A stretch of DNA of 64,000 nucleotides from Bacillota bacterium (GCA_023391635.1 JAEWAQ010000062.1:62001-126000); one strand, 5' to 3'. Shown: positions 17,236 to 27,327, counted from the first letter of the stretch. The notes: generated by a model from the sequence alone, not told the origin. Numbers and translations: made by a program.

Positions 17236-20200
17236 ATGAATAAGAACGCCATTCAAAAATTCGCGATCTGGGCGCGCACCGAGCTCATTGAACAAGTGAA
17301 ACAGCGCGCCTACCAATACGGAATTACAGAGAAGGGTTACAGCGACGAGAACGCCTCTGTCATCTCTGGACGCGTGTTGTCCCCCGACGAGAAGCGTCAA
17401 CGTCGGTCCTTTATCAGGTTTATCGAATCGAACGGCTTCAAGCAGGCAGTGGAAGAAGTAGCGTACACTTGGTTCAATCGCTTTGTCGCCCTGCGCTATA
17501 TGGAAGTGAATGATTTTCTGCCGACCCACGTTCGTGTGTTCTCGGATGCAAGCGGTGGCTTTAACCCTGAAATCCTAAAAGATGTTCTGCACCTCGACCT
17601 TGAGGGGCTGGACAGGGCGAAAGTATCCGAACTGCTGAACGCCAACAAAACCGAGGAACTCTATCGCTATCTATTGCTGACGCAGTGTAACGCCTTGAAT
17701 GCGCTGCTGCCTGAGATGTTCGAGCAAATGGGTGCGTATACTGAAATGCTCCTACCGAACAACATTCTAAAGCCGGAAGGCGTTATAGGGCGGCTTGTGA
17801 AAGACATTCCCGAAGAAGATTTCCGCGACGCAGTGCAGATAATCGGCTGGCTGTACCAATATTATATTACTGAACTTAATGAAATTGTCTATGACGGCAC
17901 CATCTCAAAAGAACGTATACCAAAGGAACTGTTGTCCGCCGCAACTACACTCTATACACCCGACTGGGCAATACGTTATATGGTTGATAACTCTCTCGGA
18001 AAGCTGTTTGTTGGCAAACACCCGTCACTGAAAGCATATTTGAAATATTATCTTGAAGGGGAAACTACCGAAAGCAATGTCCGTATCGAAGATGTCCGAT
18101 TACTTGACCCGTGCATGGGTAGTGGACACATTTTAGTGTATGCCTTCGATGTATTTATGCAAATTTACCGCGCAGAGGGTTACTCTGAACGTGACGCAGC
18201 GAAGCTGATTCTTGAAAACAATATTTACGGACTAGATATAGATAAGCGTGCTTATCAGCTTGCTTATTTTGCGTTAATGATGAAAGGACGACAGTATAAC
18301 CGTCGTATTCTAAACGGCAATATTAAGCCACAGGTTTATTGTCCTGCCGGATATGCTGATGGTGAGGAATATGGTTCAATCCTGAGAATTTCTGAACTAG
18401 AGCCGAAGCCTGAAGAATTAAAAGAAAGGCAGTTAACACTGTTCGAAGAAGATTACCCTACAAAGTTAAATACTTGGAATTTCAGGCGTATACTCTCCCA
18501 AAGATACGATGTAGTGGTAACAAATCCTCCATACCTTGGAAGTGGCAGATTCAGTCCGAAACTACTGGAATACGTCAATACTAACTACCCAGAAGTTAAG
18601 AGTGATCTGTCTATGGTGATGTATAAACATGCCTTGCAAGACTTATCTAAGAAGAATGGCTATGTAGCTTTCATAACAACTGCTTCATGGATGTCTTTGT
18701 CAAGCTTTGAAAAGCTTAGGACTTATGTGTTGAATAATTTTGACTTTGATTCTCTTGTGGATTTCGGGTCGGAATTGTTTGACGGTAAAGTTGGCCATAA
18801 CCTTATTGTCGCTTGGGTCAACCGCAACTGTCGCACTCATAAGAAAATGACGGCAATTCGGTTAGTGGATTATTGCTACAGTCGCCGTGATGAGAAAGAA
18901 CCTCAGTTTTTCAACCCTGAAAATCGATATACCACTTCAACTGATAACTTCCTTAAGATACCCGGTAGCCCCGTGGCCTATTGGGTGAGTAAGGCAATGT
19001 TGAGGGTTTTTGAAAATAAAACATTTATTGAATATGCAGAACCAAAGCGAGGAATGTGTACTTGTGCGAATGAATTGTTTTATAGAAATTGGTATGAAAT
19101 CAATTATAACGATATTGGTTTTTCAATTGTAAAATCAGAAAAGAACCACAAAGATTACACATATATTCCACTTAATAAAGGAGGTTCGTATCGTAAATGG
19201 TACGGCAATTTAGTCGAAGTCGTATATTGGAAATTCAACGGGAAGAAAGTGAAAGCATATCCAACTGCGCAAATCAAAGGTGAGGACTATTATTTCTTGC
19301 CTGCGATTACTTGGTCCGCTATAACATCTGGTACATTGAGTTTTCGTTACACTGGCGTTGGTTTTATTTTTGATCAAGCCAGCAATGGAGTGTTCCCAAA
19401 AGCAGACATGTACTTTTATTTCCTGGGACTATTATGCTCAAAAATAGCATTGACTTTATTTACTGCTATAAATCCTTCATTGAATCTTCTTGTTGGCGAT
19501 ATCGGATCACTTCCTATCATTATTGATGAAAACAGAAAAGATAAAATTGATAGGATAGTCACTTCTGCGATCGATAATTCCCGAAGCGACTGGGACGCAT
19601 TTGAAACCTCTTGGGAGTTTACCTACCATCCGCTCATCAGAAGCGAGAAATCACTAGCGTCGGCGTTTGCCAAGTGGGAACGGGAGACTGCGGTGCGGTT
19701 CGACACCCTAAAACAAAACGAAGAAGAACTCAACCGCATCTTCATCGACATCTACGGTCTGCAGGACGAACTTACGCCTGAGGTCGAGGACAAAGACATA
19801 ACCGTACGCCGAGCTGATTTGAGGCGTGAGATTCGCAGCCTCATTAGCTACGCAGTGGGTTGTATGCTTGGGCGGTATTCTTTGGACAGCGAAGGACTTA
19901 CCTATGCGGGCGGTGCTTGGGACGCTAGTAAGTATCAGACTTTCCCGGCTGACAAAGATAATATCCTCCCTATCTGCGATGACGAGTATTTTGATGACGA
20001 TATCGCGGGGCGGTTTGTGGAATTTGTCAAGACGGTTTACGGTGCGGATACGTTGGAGGAAAACTTGCGCTTTATCGCCGATGCCCTCGGTGGCAGGGGA
20101 ACACCGCGCGAGGTTATTCGGAATTACTTTCTGAATGACTTCTACAAGGACCACCTGAAAATCTACCAGAAACGTCCGATTTACTGGCTGTTCGACAGTG

Positions 20201-20526
20201 GCAAGAAGAACGGCTTCAAGGCGCTCATCTATATGCACCGCTATTCAAGTGACCTGCTCGCCAAGCTGCGGACGGATTATGTCCACGAACAGCAAGAGCG
20301 TTACCGCACCCAACTTTCGCATATCGCGGGTGCGCTGAACACAGCAACAGGCGCAGAACGTGCGCGGCTCCTTAAACGGCAGGATAAACTAACTGAGCAG
20401 CTACGTGAAACCACCGCCTTTGAAGAAAAGGTTCATCATCTCGCCGACCAGAACATCACGATTGACCTCGATGATGGTGTAAAGCGAAATTATGAAATCT
20501 TCACCGACATTCTGGCGAAGATATAA
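17236..20526 (+). CDS. pglX: BREX-1 adenine-specific DNA methyltransferase PglX
   Basis: 1096 residues. The SAM-binding motif I is DPCMGSGH at 291-298 and the catalytic motif IV is NPPY at 430-433, so it is an N6-adenine methyltransferase of gamma-type order. PglX methylates one strand of a non-palindromic site to mark self DNA; the site is set by the C-terminal specificity region. The DNA from about 18.1 to 19.56 kb, covering the catalytic core and the predicted target recognition part, is clearly more AT-rich than both flanks, suggesting recombination that replaced the recognition module. All catalytic motifs are intact, so it should be active. It lies between brxC and the extra ATPase gene. 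Confidence 0.95.
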   Translation: MNKNAIQKFAIWARTELIEQVKQRAYQYGITEKGYSDENASVISGRVLSPDEKRQRRSFIRFIESNGFKQAVEEVAYTWFNRFVALRYMEVNDFLPTHVRVFSDASGGFNPEILKDVLHLDLEGLDRAKVSELLNANKTEELYRYLLLTQCNALNALLPEMFEQMGAYTEMLLPNNILKPEGVIGRLVKDIPEEDFRDAVQIIGWLYQYYITELNEIVYDGTISKERIPKELLSAATTLYTPDWAIRYMVDNSLGKLFVGKHPSLKAYLKYYLEGETTESNVRIEDVRLLDPCMGSGHILVYAFDVFMQIYRAEGYSERDAAKLILENNIYGLDIDKRAYQLAYFALMMKGRQYNRRILNGNIKPQVYCPAGYADGEEYGSILRISELEPKPEELKERQLTLFEEDYPTKLNTWNFRRILSQRYDVVVTNPPYLGSGRFSPKLLEYVNTNYPEVKSDLSMVMYKHALQDLSKKNGYVAFITTASWMSLSSFEKLRTYVLNNFDFDSLVDFGSELFDGKVGHNLIVAWVNRNCRTHKKMTAIRLVDYCYSRRDEKEPQFFNPENRYTTSTDNFLKIPGSPVAYWVSKAMLRVFENKTFIEYAEPKRGMCTCANELFYRNWYEINYNDIGFSIVKSEKNHKDYTYIPLNKGGSYRKWYGNLVEVVYWKFNGKKVKAYPTAQIKGEDYYFLPAITWSAITSGTLSFRYTGVGFIFDQASNGVFPKADMYFYFLGLLCSKIALTLFTAINPSLNLLVGDIGSLPIIIDENRKDKIDRIVTSAIDNSRSDWDAFETSWEFTYHPLIRSEKSLASAFAKWERETAVRFDTLKQNEEELNRIFIDIYGLQDELTPEVEDKDITVRRADLRREIRSLISYAVGCMLGRYSLDSEGLTYAGGAWDASKYQTFPADKDNILPICDDEYFDDDIAGRFVEFVKTVYGADTLEENLRFIADALGGRGTPREVIRNYFLNDFYKDHLKIYQKRPIYWLFDSGKKNGFKALIYMHRYSSDLLAKLRTDYVHEQQERYRTQLSHIAGALNTATGAERARLLKRQDKLTEQLRETTAFEEKVHHLADQNITIDLDDGVKRNYEIFTDILAKI

Positions 20527-20542
20527 AGAGGTGGTGGATTTC

Positions 20543-22150
20543 ATGCGTAAGGACGAAACCATAGAGCAACTACTGAACGCCAAGGAGGGCGAACAGTACC
20601 AATTTAAAGAAGCGAAAACCCGCTTTGATTTCAATGAGGCGGCTCGTTGCTGCTGCGCCTTGGCGAACTGCGGTGGTGGCAAACTGGTATTCGGAATTAC
20701 CGATAAACGTCCGCGCAATGTCGTCGGAAGCCAAGCCTTTGATCAGCCGGAACGCACCCGCAAAGGGCTGATAGAGAAACTCCGTGTGATGGTGGACTTT
20801 CAGGTTTACGAACACGAGGGGAAACGTGTACTTGTATTCGATGTGGCGAGCCGTCCGGCGGGTCTGCCTGTCCAGGTGAACGGATTGGCATGGTGGTACG
20901 AAGGGGATAGCCTGATTCCGTTACCGGAAGATATGCGTCGCAAGATATACAGCGAGACCGGGTTTGACTTCTCCGGCAGTGTTTGTGCAGATGCGAGCAT
21001 ATACGATTTGGATGATAATGCTATTCACGCTTTCCGTACCAAGTGGGCGGAGAAAAGTGACAGCAAGCGAATGAAAAGCCTTACCAATGAGCAGTTGCTT
21101 ATGGACTGCGAAGCGATTACGGATGAGGGAGTGACTTATGCCGCGCTTGCATTATTCGGCAAGCGGGCATCCCTCGGTAAGTACCTTCCCCAGTCGGAGA
21201 TCATCTTCGAGTACCGCTCGTCGGATGCTTCGGGCCCAGCTGCCCAACGCCAGGAATTTCGGGTCGGTTTTTTCGCATGCTATGACCGCCTCTGGGAACT
21301 GGTTAATCTGCGGAATGACAAACAACACTATCAAGATGGCTTCTTCGTCTTTGACATCCCCACATTCAACGAGCGGGTCGTCCGCGAAGCTATCCTAAAC
21401 GCAGTTAGTCATCGAAATTATCAACTTGGCGGCAGCATCTTTATCCGCCAATACCGTGACAGGCTTGTGGTGGAAAGTCCAGGCGGCTTGCCAAACGGAG
21501 TGACACTGGACAATATTCTTGATCGCCAGTCGCCGCGTAACCGCCGTATTGCAGAGATCCTAGCCTTATGCGGGTTAGTTGAACGTTCGGGTCAGGGCAT
21601 GAACCTTATATATGAGCTGAGCATTATGGAAGCGAAAGAGCTGCCCGATTTCAGAGGGACGGACGACAGCCTTGTCAGCATCATACTGAACGGCTTGATA
21701 TTGGACAAGAAAATGCTGTCATTGATCAATAAAATCGGTAACGATCGATTAGAAGCTTTATCTACGGGAGATTTCCTGGCGATAAATTCGCTGTATCATG
21801 AAAAGGGTCTGTCGGAGAATTTGCGGTCGCGGCTGAAACGACTGATGGATTTGGGTATTGTTGAACGCATCAGTCGCAATAAATACGTTCTTTCCCGCAG
21901 TTTGTATGAAGTCACGGGAAAGTCAGGCGTTCATACGCGGATCGTTGGATTGGATCGCGACACCAATAAAGAGTTAATCCTTAAACATATTCGCAAAAAT
22001 GGCAATAAAGGAACGCCGTTCAAAGAGTTGGAGCAAGTTTTGCCGAGCCATTCGCGGAATCAGATAAAAGTGCTCATGCGCGAATTGCAGCAAAGTAATA
22101 TGATTTACGTCGTTGGGAGAACTTCGGCGGCACGGTGGTTAGCCCGCTGA
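20543..22150 (+). CDS. AlbA_2/Schlafen-type ATP-binding protein inserted in the BREX operon
   Basis: 535 residues from ATG 20543 (GAGGTGG upstream); an in-frame start at 20492 overlaps pglX and lacks a site. The N-terminus EGEQYQFKEAKTRFDFNEAARCCCALAN-x-GGG is the AlbA_2 (Schlafen AAA_4) putative DNA/RNA-binding domain. The middle, VVREAILNAVSHRNYQLG then ESPGGLPNGV and RNRRIAEILALCGLVERSGQG, is the HATPase_c_4 GHKL-type ATP-binding domain. The C-terminal 180 residues look like winged helices. Proteins of this build often act as regulators. It is not one of the six core type I BREX genes, so it is an accessory, perhaps a regulator or an added effector. Confidence 0.85.
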   Translation: MRKDETIEQLLNAKEGEQYQFKEAKTRFDFNEAARCCCALANCGGGKLVFGITDKRPRNVVGSQAFDQPERTRKGLIEKLRVMVDFQVYEHEGKRVLVFDVASRPAGLPVQVNGLAWWYEGDSLIPLPEDMRRKIYSETGFDFSGSVCADASIYDLDDNAIHAFRTKWAEKSDSKRMKSLTNEQLLMDCEAITDEGVTYAALALFGKRASLGKYLPQSEIIFEYRSSDASGPAAQRQEFRVGFFACYDRLWELVNLRNDKQHYQDGFFVFDIPTFNERVVREAILNAVSHRNYQLGGSIFIRQYRDRLVVESPGGLPNGVTLDNILDRQSPRNRRIAEILALCGLVERSGQGMNLIYELSIMEAKELPDFRGTDDSLVSIILNGLILDKKMLSLINKIGNDRLEALSTGDFLAINSLYHEKGLSENLRSRLKRLMDLGIVERISRNKYVLSRSLYEVTGKSGVHTRIVGLDRDTNKELILKHIRKNGNKGTPFKELEQVLPSHSRNQIKVLMRELQQSNMIYVVGRTSAARWLAR

Positions 22151-22151
22151 T

Positions 22152-22214
22152 TTGGGCTAAACTTGGAACTAACTTGGGCTAAACTTGGAACTAACTTGGA
22201 ACTAATAGTTCCAA
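22152..22214. repeat. Tandem repeat and palindrome between the accessory ATPase gene and pglZ
   Basis: A 22-bp unit occurs twice exactly (22152-22173 and 22174-22195), beginning TTGGGCTAAACTTGG. It is followed by the perfect inverted repeat TTGGAACT-AAT-AGTTCCAA (22196-22214), whose half-site TTGGAACT is also inside each unit. The palindrome ends 6 nt before the ribosome site of pglZ. It may be an operator, an attenuating hairpin, or a scar from insertion of the accessory gene. Confidence 0.85.
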
Positions 22215-22230
22215 GTTGATGGAGGATACT

Positions 22231-24822
22231 ATGTTGTCAGATACGATAAAAACAAGGCTTGCGGAGCGGTTCGCAGCTCCTTTGCCGGAATTCCATAAGC
22301 GCCGCATCGTCTTCTGGCATGATGAGGATGGTGAGTTTGCCGAGGCGATTGACGAACTGGCTCTTAATGGCGTGAAGCTTGTGAAACTTAACGGCAACAA
22401 TAATTTTGCCGTTAAGAAATTACTTGCGGCCGAAGACCTGTCGGGCGATTACCTGATCTACGACCCGCTCTCTTATGAGAAAGACGGGAAGGACGACTGG
22501 TTGCTTGACATTAAGCTGTACAGCGAAGAGTTCCGTGCTGATCTCGTGTCGCTTCTGATGGAGGAACTGCTTGTCGAGCCATCCTCCGCAATGCGCAAGA
22601 CGATGAAACTGTACGCCAAATTCCTTGATAACAAAGTACGTAGGGCTAAACTTCGCAAAATCGGCAGGACGTATCAGACACCGCTTCAGTTACATATCGA
22701 TATCATGGCGGTGCTGTGCAACCTCCCTGGTGGTTCAGCACAGGACGTTATCATCGCTGTGTTGTCGGCGAGCCTGGAGAAAGAAAACAACGCCCCTCTT
22801 TCCAGTATTGAAAAGTTTGGCAACATTGAGGCGTTCTGGCAGTTAGTTCAGAAATATACGGGATACGTCCATGCCGACGACCGACCTCTTTCCGACCTTG
22901 CTGCACACATTCTGATAACTGCCCTGTCACAGACGATGTCCGCTTCCGCATTGCGCGGCCTGGAGCGGTTTGTTTCCGATTCCTGCAAAGCGTATTGTTA
23001 TCAGCTTGTTCATGAATGGCGGCGTAGCGAAGGATGTGAGAATTTAATCGAGATTTGCCACATTGTGGAGCGGGAACTTCGCCTTTCTGATCGCTTTGAC
23101 AAGATGGAGGTTAACATTCTTCTGAAAAGCGACACGTTCCCCTCTATTACCTTGTGCATCTTGAAACGCTTCTATGCTGAAATCGGTGAAAATGTTATGA
23201 GGGTAGAAGCGATCTTCGAAGCGGTGGAGAACCGCCGCACCTCGGGCTGGTACAGCTTATTTGCGGATTACCTCGAAAGTCTATACTTTATCGCCAAGAT
23301 GCAGGAATTTCACCTGACTCATATCGAAGGTTTCCACCTCGTCGAACCCGCGAAGGTCTGGAAACTGTACACGACTGATGCTTATAGGATGGACAGCTAT
23401 TATCGGCATTTCCATTACTATTTCGGCCATACGCTGAAATCGCCTCATGTTCTCTTGGAAGACGCCTTGAAGAAGTGCTCCGATGTGGTCGAGGGCTTAT
23501 ATCGAGAGTGGTTTTTGAAAGAACTCACTTTAAATTGGACGAATGCCATAGCGGGCGATTTAGATGCGCTTGGCTATGTTTCAGAAATAAATAAACAGCG
23601 GGATTTTTACCGCAGATACGTATCTCCCAACGTGAGCAAAGGCAATCGGGTGTTCATCGTGATTTCCGATGCTCTCCGTTACGAGGTCGCTGCGGAACTA
23701 TCCGAGGCCCTCGGACACACCACCAAAGGAAGCGCTACGCTTGAGGCAGTTCAAGCCGTGTTCCCGAGCATTACCAAATTCGGTATGGCGGCCTTGCTAT
23801 CGGGGAAAGAGTTGTCTGTAAATGACAAGATGGAAGTGTCAGTTGACAGCAGCCCAACGAGTGGAACCGTAGGGCGCGGAGCGATCCTGGGCGCTGCCAA
23901 CCTCGGCAGTGTAGCCGTTACTTATAAAGACCTGAGCCGGATGAACTCAGTGGAACGACGTGCATTGAAGGAGGGTAAGGAAATCATTTATATCTATCAC
24001 AATACGATTGATGCGCTTGGTGACAAGCTCGCCACTGAAACTAAGGTGTTCGAGGCTTGCGATTCGGCAATCTCTGAACTGAACGCAATCGTTAAGATCA
24101 TCGTCAACGATCTCAGTGGCACGAATGTATTCATCACTGCCGACCACGGCTTTCTATACACCTACAAACCTCTAGAGGAAAGCCAGAAAATCAGCCGTCA
24201 GACTTTTAACGGCGAGATTTATGAACTTGGTCGGCGTTACGCGCTAGTACCGCCTGAGACCACCGCCGAGTATCTCTTGCCTGTAAGAACCGAACGGGAA
24301 ATTGGCGGCATTCCGATGAAAGGCTATGCTCCACAAGACATAGTCCGCATTAAGCTTCAGGGCGGCGGCGAGAACTACGTCCACGGCGGCATCAGCTTAC
24401 AGGAAATGGTCGTGCCTGTCATCGTCTATAAAGGTGCGCGGTCAGGATCCAAGAGGGTTGTCGAAGTTCAGAATCCGGGACTATCGCTTATCAGCGAAAG
24501 CCGTAAAGTGTCGAACCTAATGTTCTCTCTCGATTTTCTGCAAAAACAACCGATTGGCGACAAGGTGCAGGCATGCAATTACAACCTGATCTTCACTGAC
24601 GATACGGGCGTTCCCGTTAGCGACACGCAGACAGTAATCGCGGATAGGACAAGCGATAACGCTTCCGAGCGTGTATTTCGCGTGAGATTTACCCTCAAGC
24701 AAATGCAATTTAACCGAAATAAAATATATCGTCTAGTTATCTCAAACGAGACGGACGCGCCGGAAGAAGCAGAGTTTCGCATTGACATCGCGTTTGCTGA
24801 TGATTTCGGATTTGACTTATAG
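22231..24822 (+). CDS. pglZ: BREX-1 phosphatase-fold protein PglZ
   Basis: 863 residues. ATG 22231 follows GGAGG by 5 nt and is preferred to upstream in-frame TTG/ATG codons that overlap the site. The alkaline-phosphatase superfamily core is visible: VISDALRYE (metal-ligand D480), a helix with VFPSITKFGMAALLSG (nucleophile region), and FITADHGF (D638, H639). PglZ binds metal and is needed for BREX exclusion; it interacts with PglX and BrxB. The C-terminus ends in a beta-sandwich-like RFTLKQMQF segment. Length is typical of PglZ type A. brxL follows after 12 nt. Confidence 0.95.
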   Translation: MLSDTIKTRLAERFAAPLPEFHKRRIVFWHDEDGEFAEAIDELALNGVKLVKLNGNNNFAVKKLLAAEDLSGDYLIYDPLSYEKDGKDDWLLDIKLYSEEFRADLVSLLMEELLVEPSSAMRKTMKLYAKFLDNKVRRAKLRKIGRTYQTPLQLHIDIMAVLCNLPGGSAQDVIIAVLSASLEKENNAPLSSIEKFGNIEAFWQLVQKYTGYVHADDRPLSDLAAHILITALSQTMSASALRGLERFVSDSCKAYCYQLVHEWRRSEGCENLIEICHIVERELRLSDRFDKMEVNILLKSDTFPSITLCILKRFYAEIGENVMRVEAIFEAVENRRTSGWYSLFADYLESLYFIAKMQEFHLTHIEGFHLVEPAKVWKLYTTDAYRMDSYYRHFHYYFGHTLKSPHVLLEDALKKCSDVVEGLYREWFLKELTLNWTNAIAGDLDALGYVSEINKQRDFYRRYVSPNVSKGNRVFIVISDALRYEVAAELSEALGHTTKGSATLEAVQAVFPSITKFGMAALLSGKELSVNDKMEVSVDSSPTSGTVGRGAILGAANLGSVAVTYKDLSRMNSVERRALKEGKEIIYIYHNTIDALGDKLATETKVFEACDSAISELNAIVKIIVNDLSGTNVFITADHGFLYTYKPLEESQKISRQTFNGEIYELGRRYALVPPETTAEYLLPVRTEREIGGIPMKGYAPQDIVRIKLQGGGENYVHGGISLQEMVVPVIVYKGARSGSKRVVEVQNPGLSLISESRKVSNLMFSLDFLQKQPIGDKVQACNYNLIFTDDTGVPVSDTQTVIADRTSDNASERVFRVRFTLKQMQFNRNKIYRLVISNETDAPEEAEFRIDIAFADDFGFDL

Positions 24823-24834
24823 GAGGGCTTCGCA

Positions 24835-26910
24835 ATGGAATTAGAAGCAAACCCGTATACACCGGAAACGGACGATGCAAACGCGGTTATCCATCAGAAA
24901 CTTCGTAAGTATTTCGACGGTAAAATTGTCCGCAAAGACCTGACCAAGGCCATCAAGGAGGGGGCGAACGTTCCCGTCTACGTCTTGGAGTTTTTGCTCG
25001 GACAGTATTGTGGCTCAGATGACCCGGCAATAATCGAAGAAGGCGTGAAGAACGTCAAGCGAATCCTCTCTGAGAACTTCGTGCGCCCGGACGAAGCTCA
25101 AAAGGTGCTGTCCTCACTGCGCGAGCGCGGCAGTTATACTGTCATCGACCGCATAACGGTGAGTTTGAATATCAAACGTGACCGTTACGAAGCAGACTTC
25201 TCGAATCTTGGCATTCGTGACATCCCCATATCTTCGGACTATGTGTCTAAGTATGATCGTCTCTTATGCGGTGGAATCTGGTGCATCGCCGGGCTTGAAT
25301 ATGAATACATCGAGGAAGATAAGAAGTCCACACCCATTCGCATCGTGAAAATTACACCTATTCAGATGCCGCACATTGACATGGATGAGATAAAGGACGG
25401 CCGCCGAGCCTTTACTAAGGACGAGTGGATAACCGTTCTGCTCCGTTCCACAGGTATGGAAGCGGATCGGTTTTCGGAGCGTGAGAAGTGGTTGCAACTC
25501 GCTCGTATGTTGCCGCTGATCGAGAACAACTTCAACCTGTGCGAACTTGGTCCCCGCAGCACGGGCAAGTCGCACCTGTATAAAGAGATTTCACCGAACA
25601 GTATCCTCGTGTCGGGTGGGCAGACCACAGTCGCAAATCTGTTCTATAATATGTCGAGCAAGACTGTTGGGCTTGTTGGATTATGGGACTGCGTGGCTTT
25701 TGACGAAGTCGCGGGGATCACATTCAAAGACAAAGACGGCATCCAGATCATGAAAGATTATATGGCCTCTGGCTCATTTGCCAGAGGTAAAGAGGAAAAA
25801 GCGGCTTCTGCCTCTATGGTCTTTGTCGGGAATATCAATCAGAGTGTGGACGTTCTGCTTAAAACATCTCACCTGTTTGATCCGTTTCCGGAAGCAATGG
25901 CGTATGACACGGCTTTTCTCGATCGAATGCATTGCTACTTACCGGGTTGGGAAATTCCAAAGTATCGTCCAGGATCATTCACCAACGATTATGGTTTTAT
26001 CACAGACTACCTTGCGGAGTTTATGCGTGAGATGCGGAAAGAACCATTCGGCGATGCCTGTGAAAAATATTTCCGTTTCGGCAACAATTTGAACCAGCGC
26101 GATGTTACCGCCGTCCGTAAAATCGTGTCCGGCTTCGCCAAACTGCTCTACCCAAACGGCGAGTTCAACAAGGAAGACATCGAGGAAATTCTTATCTTCG
26201 CCCTAGAAATGCGCCGCCGCGTAAAGGAGCAGCTAAAGAAAATCGGAGGTATGGAGTTCTACGATGTGAACTTTTCCTATGTCGATAACGAGACGTTCGA
26301 AGAACACTATGTTTCCGTACCAGAGCAAGGCGGCGGCAAGATCATCCCGGAAGGTCTGACTAACCCGGGTAACGTCTATACCATTTCGCAAGGCAAGAAT
26401 GGAATGATAGGCGTTTACCGCCTTGAAACTCAAATGCTCCCAGGTAACGGCAAGTTTGAACGGACAGGCTTAGGCTCCGACCGCGACGCCAAGGAAGCCA
26501 CGAATACGGCGTTCAATTTTCTGAAAGCGAGTGGTTCGCAGATAAGCGGTTCAATTAGCACGACTACAAAGGACTACATCATCAACTATCAAGACTTAAA
26601 CGGCGTCGGAATATCGAAATTCCTTACGCTGCCATCCGTGATTGCAATTGCCTCCTGCGCCTTGAGCAAACCGACTCTTTCAAGCCTTGCGGTACTTGGC
26701 GAAATAAGCATTAGCGGCACAATCCTCAAAGTCGAGGAATTGGCCAGCGCCTTACAAGTCTGCCTCGACAGTGGTGCGAAGAAAGTGTTGATACCGATAA
26801 CGTCCGCTGCCGAACTCGGCGCAGTTCCAGCAGATCTTATCGGCGCGTTTAGTTTGATTTTTTATTCGACCCCGCAGGAAGCTGTGTATAAGGCTTTAGG
26901 CGTGGAATAA
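24835..26910 (+). CDS. brxL: BREX Lon-like AAA+ protein BrxL
   Basis: 691 residues with AGGAGG 8 nt upstream. The AAA+ core has Walker A GPRSTGKS at 239-246 and a Walker B-like VAFDEVAG. The C-terminal domain (from about 565) resembles the Lon protease domain: LPSVIAIASCALSKP aligns with the serine loop, and GEISISGTILKVEEL then GAKKVLIP with the following strands. In Lon the catalytic lysine sits in a GGLKEK turn; here the matching turn reads VEELASAL, so the lysine appears absent by eye. This fits the view that BrxL works as a DNA-binding MCM-like motor rather than a protease. It is the last gene of the operon. Confidence 0.95.
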   Translation: MELEANPYTPETDDANAVIHQKLRKYFDGKIVRKDLTKAIKEGANVPVYVLEFLLGQYCGSDDPAIIEEGVKNVKRILSENFVRPDEAQKVLSSLRERGSYTVIDRITVSLNIKRDRYEADFSNLGIRDIPISSDYVSKYDRLLCGGIWCIAGLEYEYIEEDKKSTPIRIVKITPIQMPHIDMDEIKDGRRAFTKDEWITVLLRSTGMEADRFSEREKWLQLARMLPLIENNFNLCELGPRSTGKSHLYKEISPNSILVSGGQTTVANLFYNMSSKTVGLVGLWDCVAFDEVAGITFKDKDGIQIMKDYMASGSFARGKEEKAASASMVFVGNINQSVDVLLKTSHLFDPFPEAMAYDTAFLDRMHCYLPGWEIPKYRPGSFTNDYGFITDYLAEFMREMRKEPFGDACEKYFRFGNNLNQRDVTAVRKIVSGFAKLLYPNGEFNKEDIEEILIFALEMRRRVKEQLKKIGGMEFYDVNFSYVDNETFEEHYVSVPEQGGGKIIPEGLTNPGNVYTISQGKNGMIGVYRLETQMLPGNGKFERTGLGSDRDAKEATNTAFNFLKASGSQISGSISTTTKDYIINYQDLNGVGISKFLTLPSVIAIASCALSKPTLSSLAVLGEISISGTILKVEELASALQVCLDSGAKKVLIPITSAAELGAVPADLIGAFSLIFYSTPQEAVYKALGVE

Positions 26911-27130
26911 GGCATAGGGACAAACAAAAGCAATGGCAATTGTACTTCAACGATTAATATATCTTTTAGCAAAGTCGCCCTACTGCTATATATTACGTTA
27001 TAGTCAGAGATTGATCGTGATTCTCGTGCAACATAACGAACGTCCTTCATCACAGTTTCTTCTCTTGCAAACTGGAATGTATATTTAGCATAATTGATGA
27101 CATCTACTTTGAAAATCGGCAAAACAAAAC

Positions 27131-27180
27131 ATGATCCTTCACAATGGCTTTTGACCTTAGAAGGATCATTTTCATTTTCG
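27131..27180 (+). terminator. Hairpin at the end of the BREX operon
   Basis: A perfect 10-bp stem ATGATCCTTC/GAAGGATCAT (27131-27140 with 27160-27169) with a 19-nt loop is followed by TTTCATTTTCG. It lies 220 nt after the brxL stop; the stretch between holds no supported gene. Confidence 0.55.
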
Positions 27181-27327
27181 TCCGTTTTTACCGTTTGAAT
27201 CCAGACTCACTCTACATAGATCATCAATGATCGCTCGATGATGTCGTCATTTCAGTAGAGCCCAGAGAAGCTGTGCTTGACCAAGATATGCCCAGATTGA
27301 AGCATAAATCTATTAACCTCGGCTCCA

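Noticed and set aside
22152..22214. Possible mini CRISPR array
   Set aside because: The units are directly adjacent with no spacers, and no cas genes are in the window.
12502..26910. DISARM or type I restriction-modification as alternative readings of the large operon
   Set aside because: BrxA, BrxB, BrxC, PglZ and BrxL families are present in BREX order; there is no HsdS, HsdR or DrmA/B-type gene.
26862..27122. Minus-strand frame overlapping the end of brxL
   Set aside because: No standard start with a ribosome site and no recognised domain; overlaps a conserved C-terminus.
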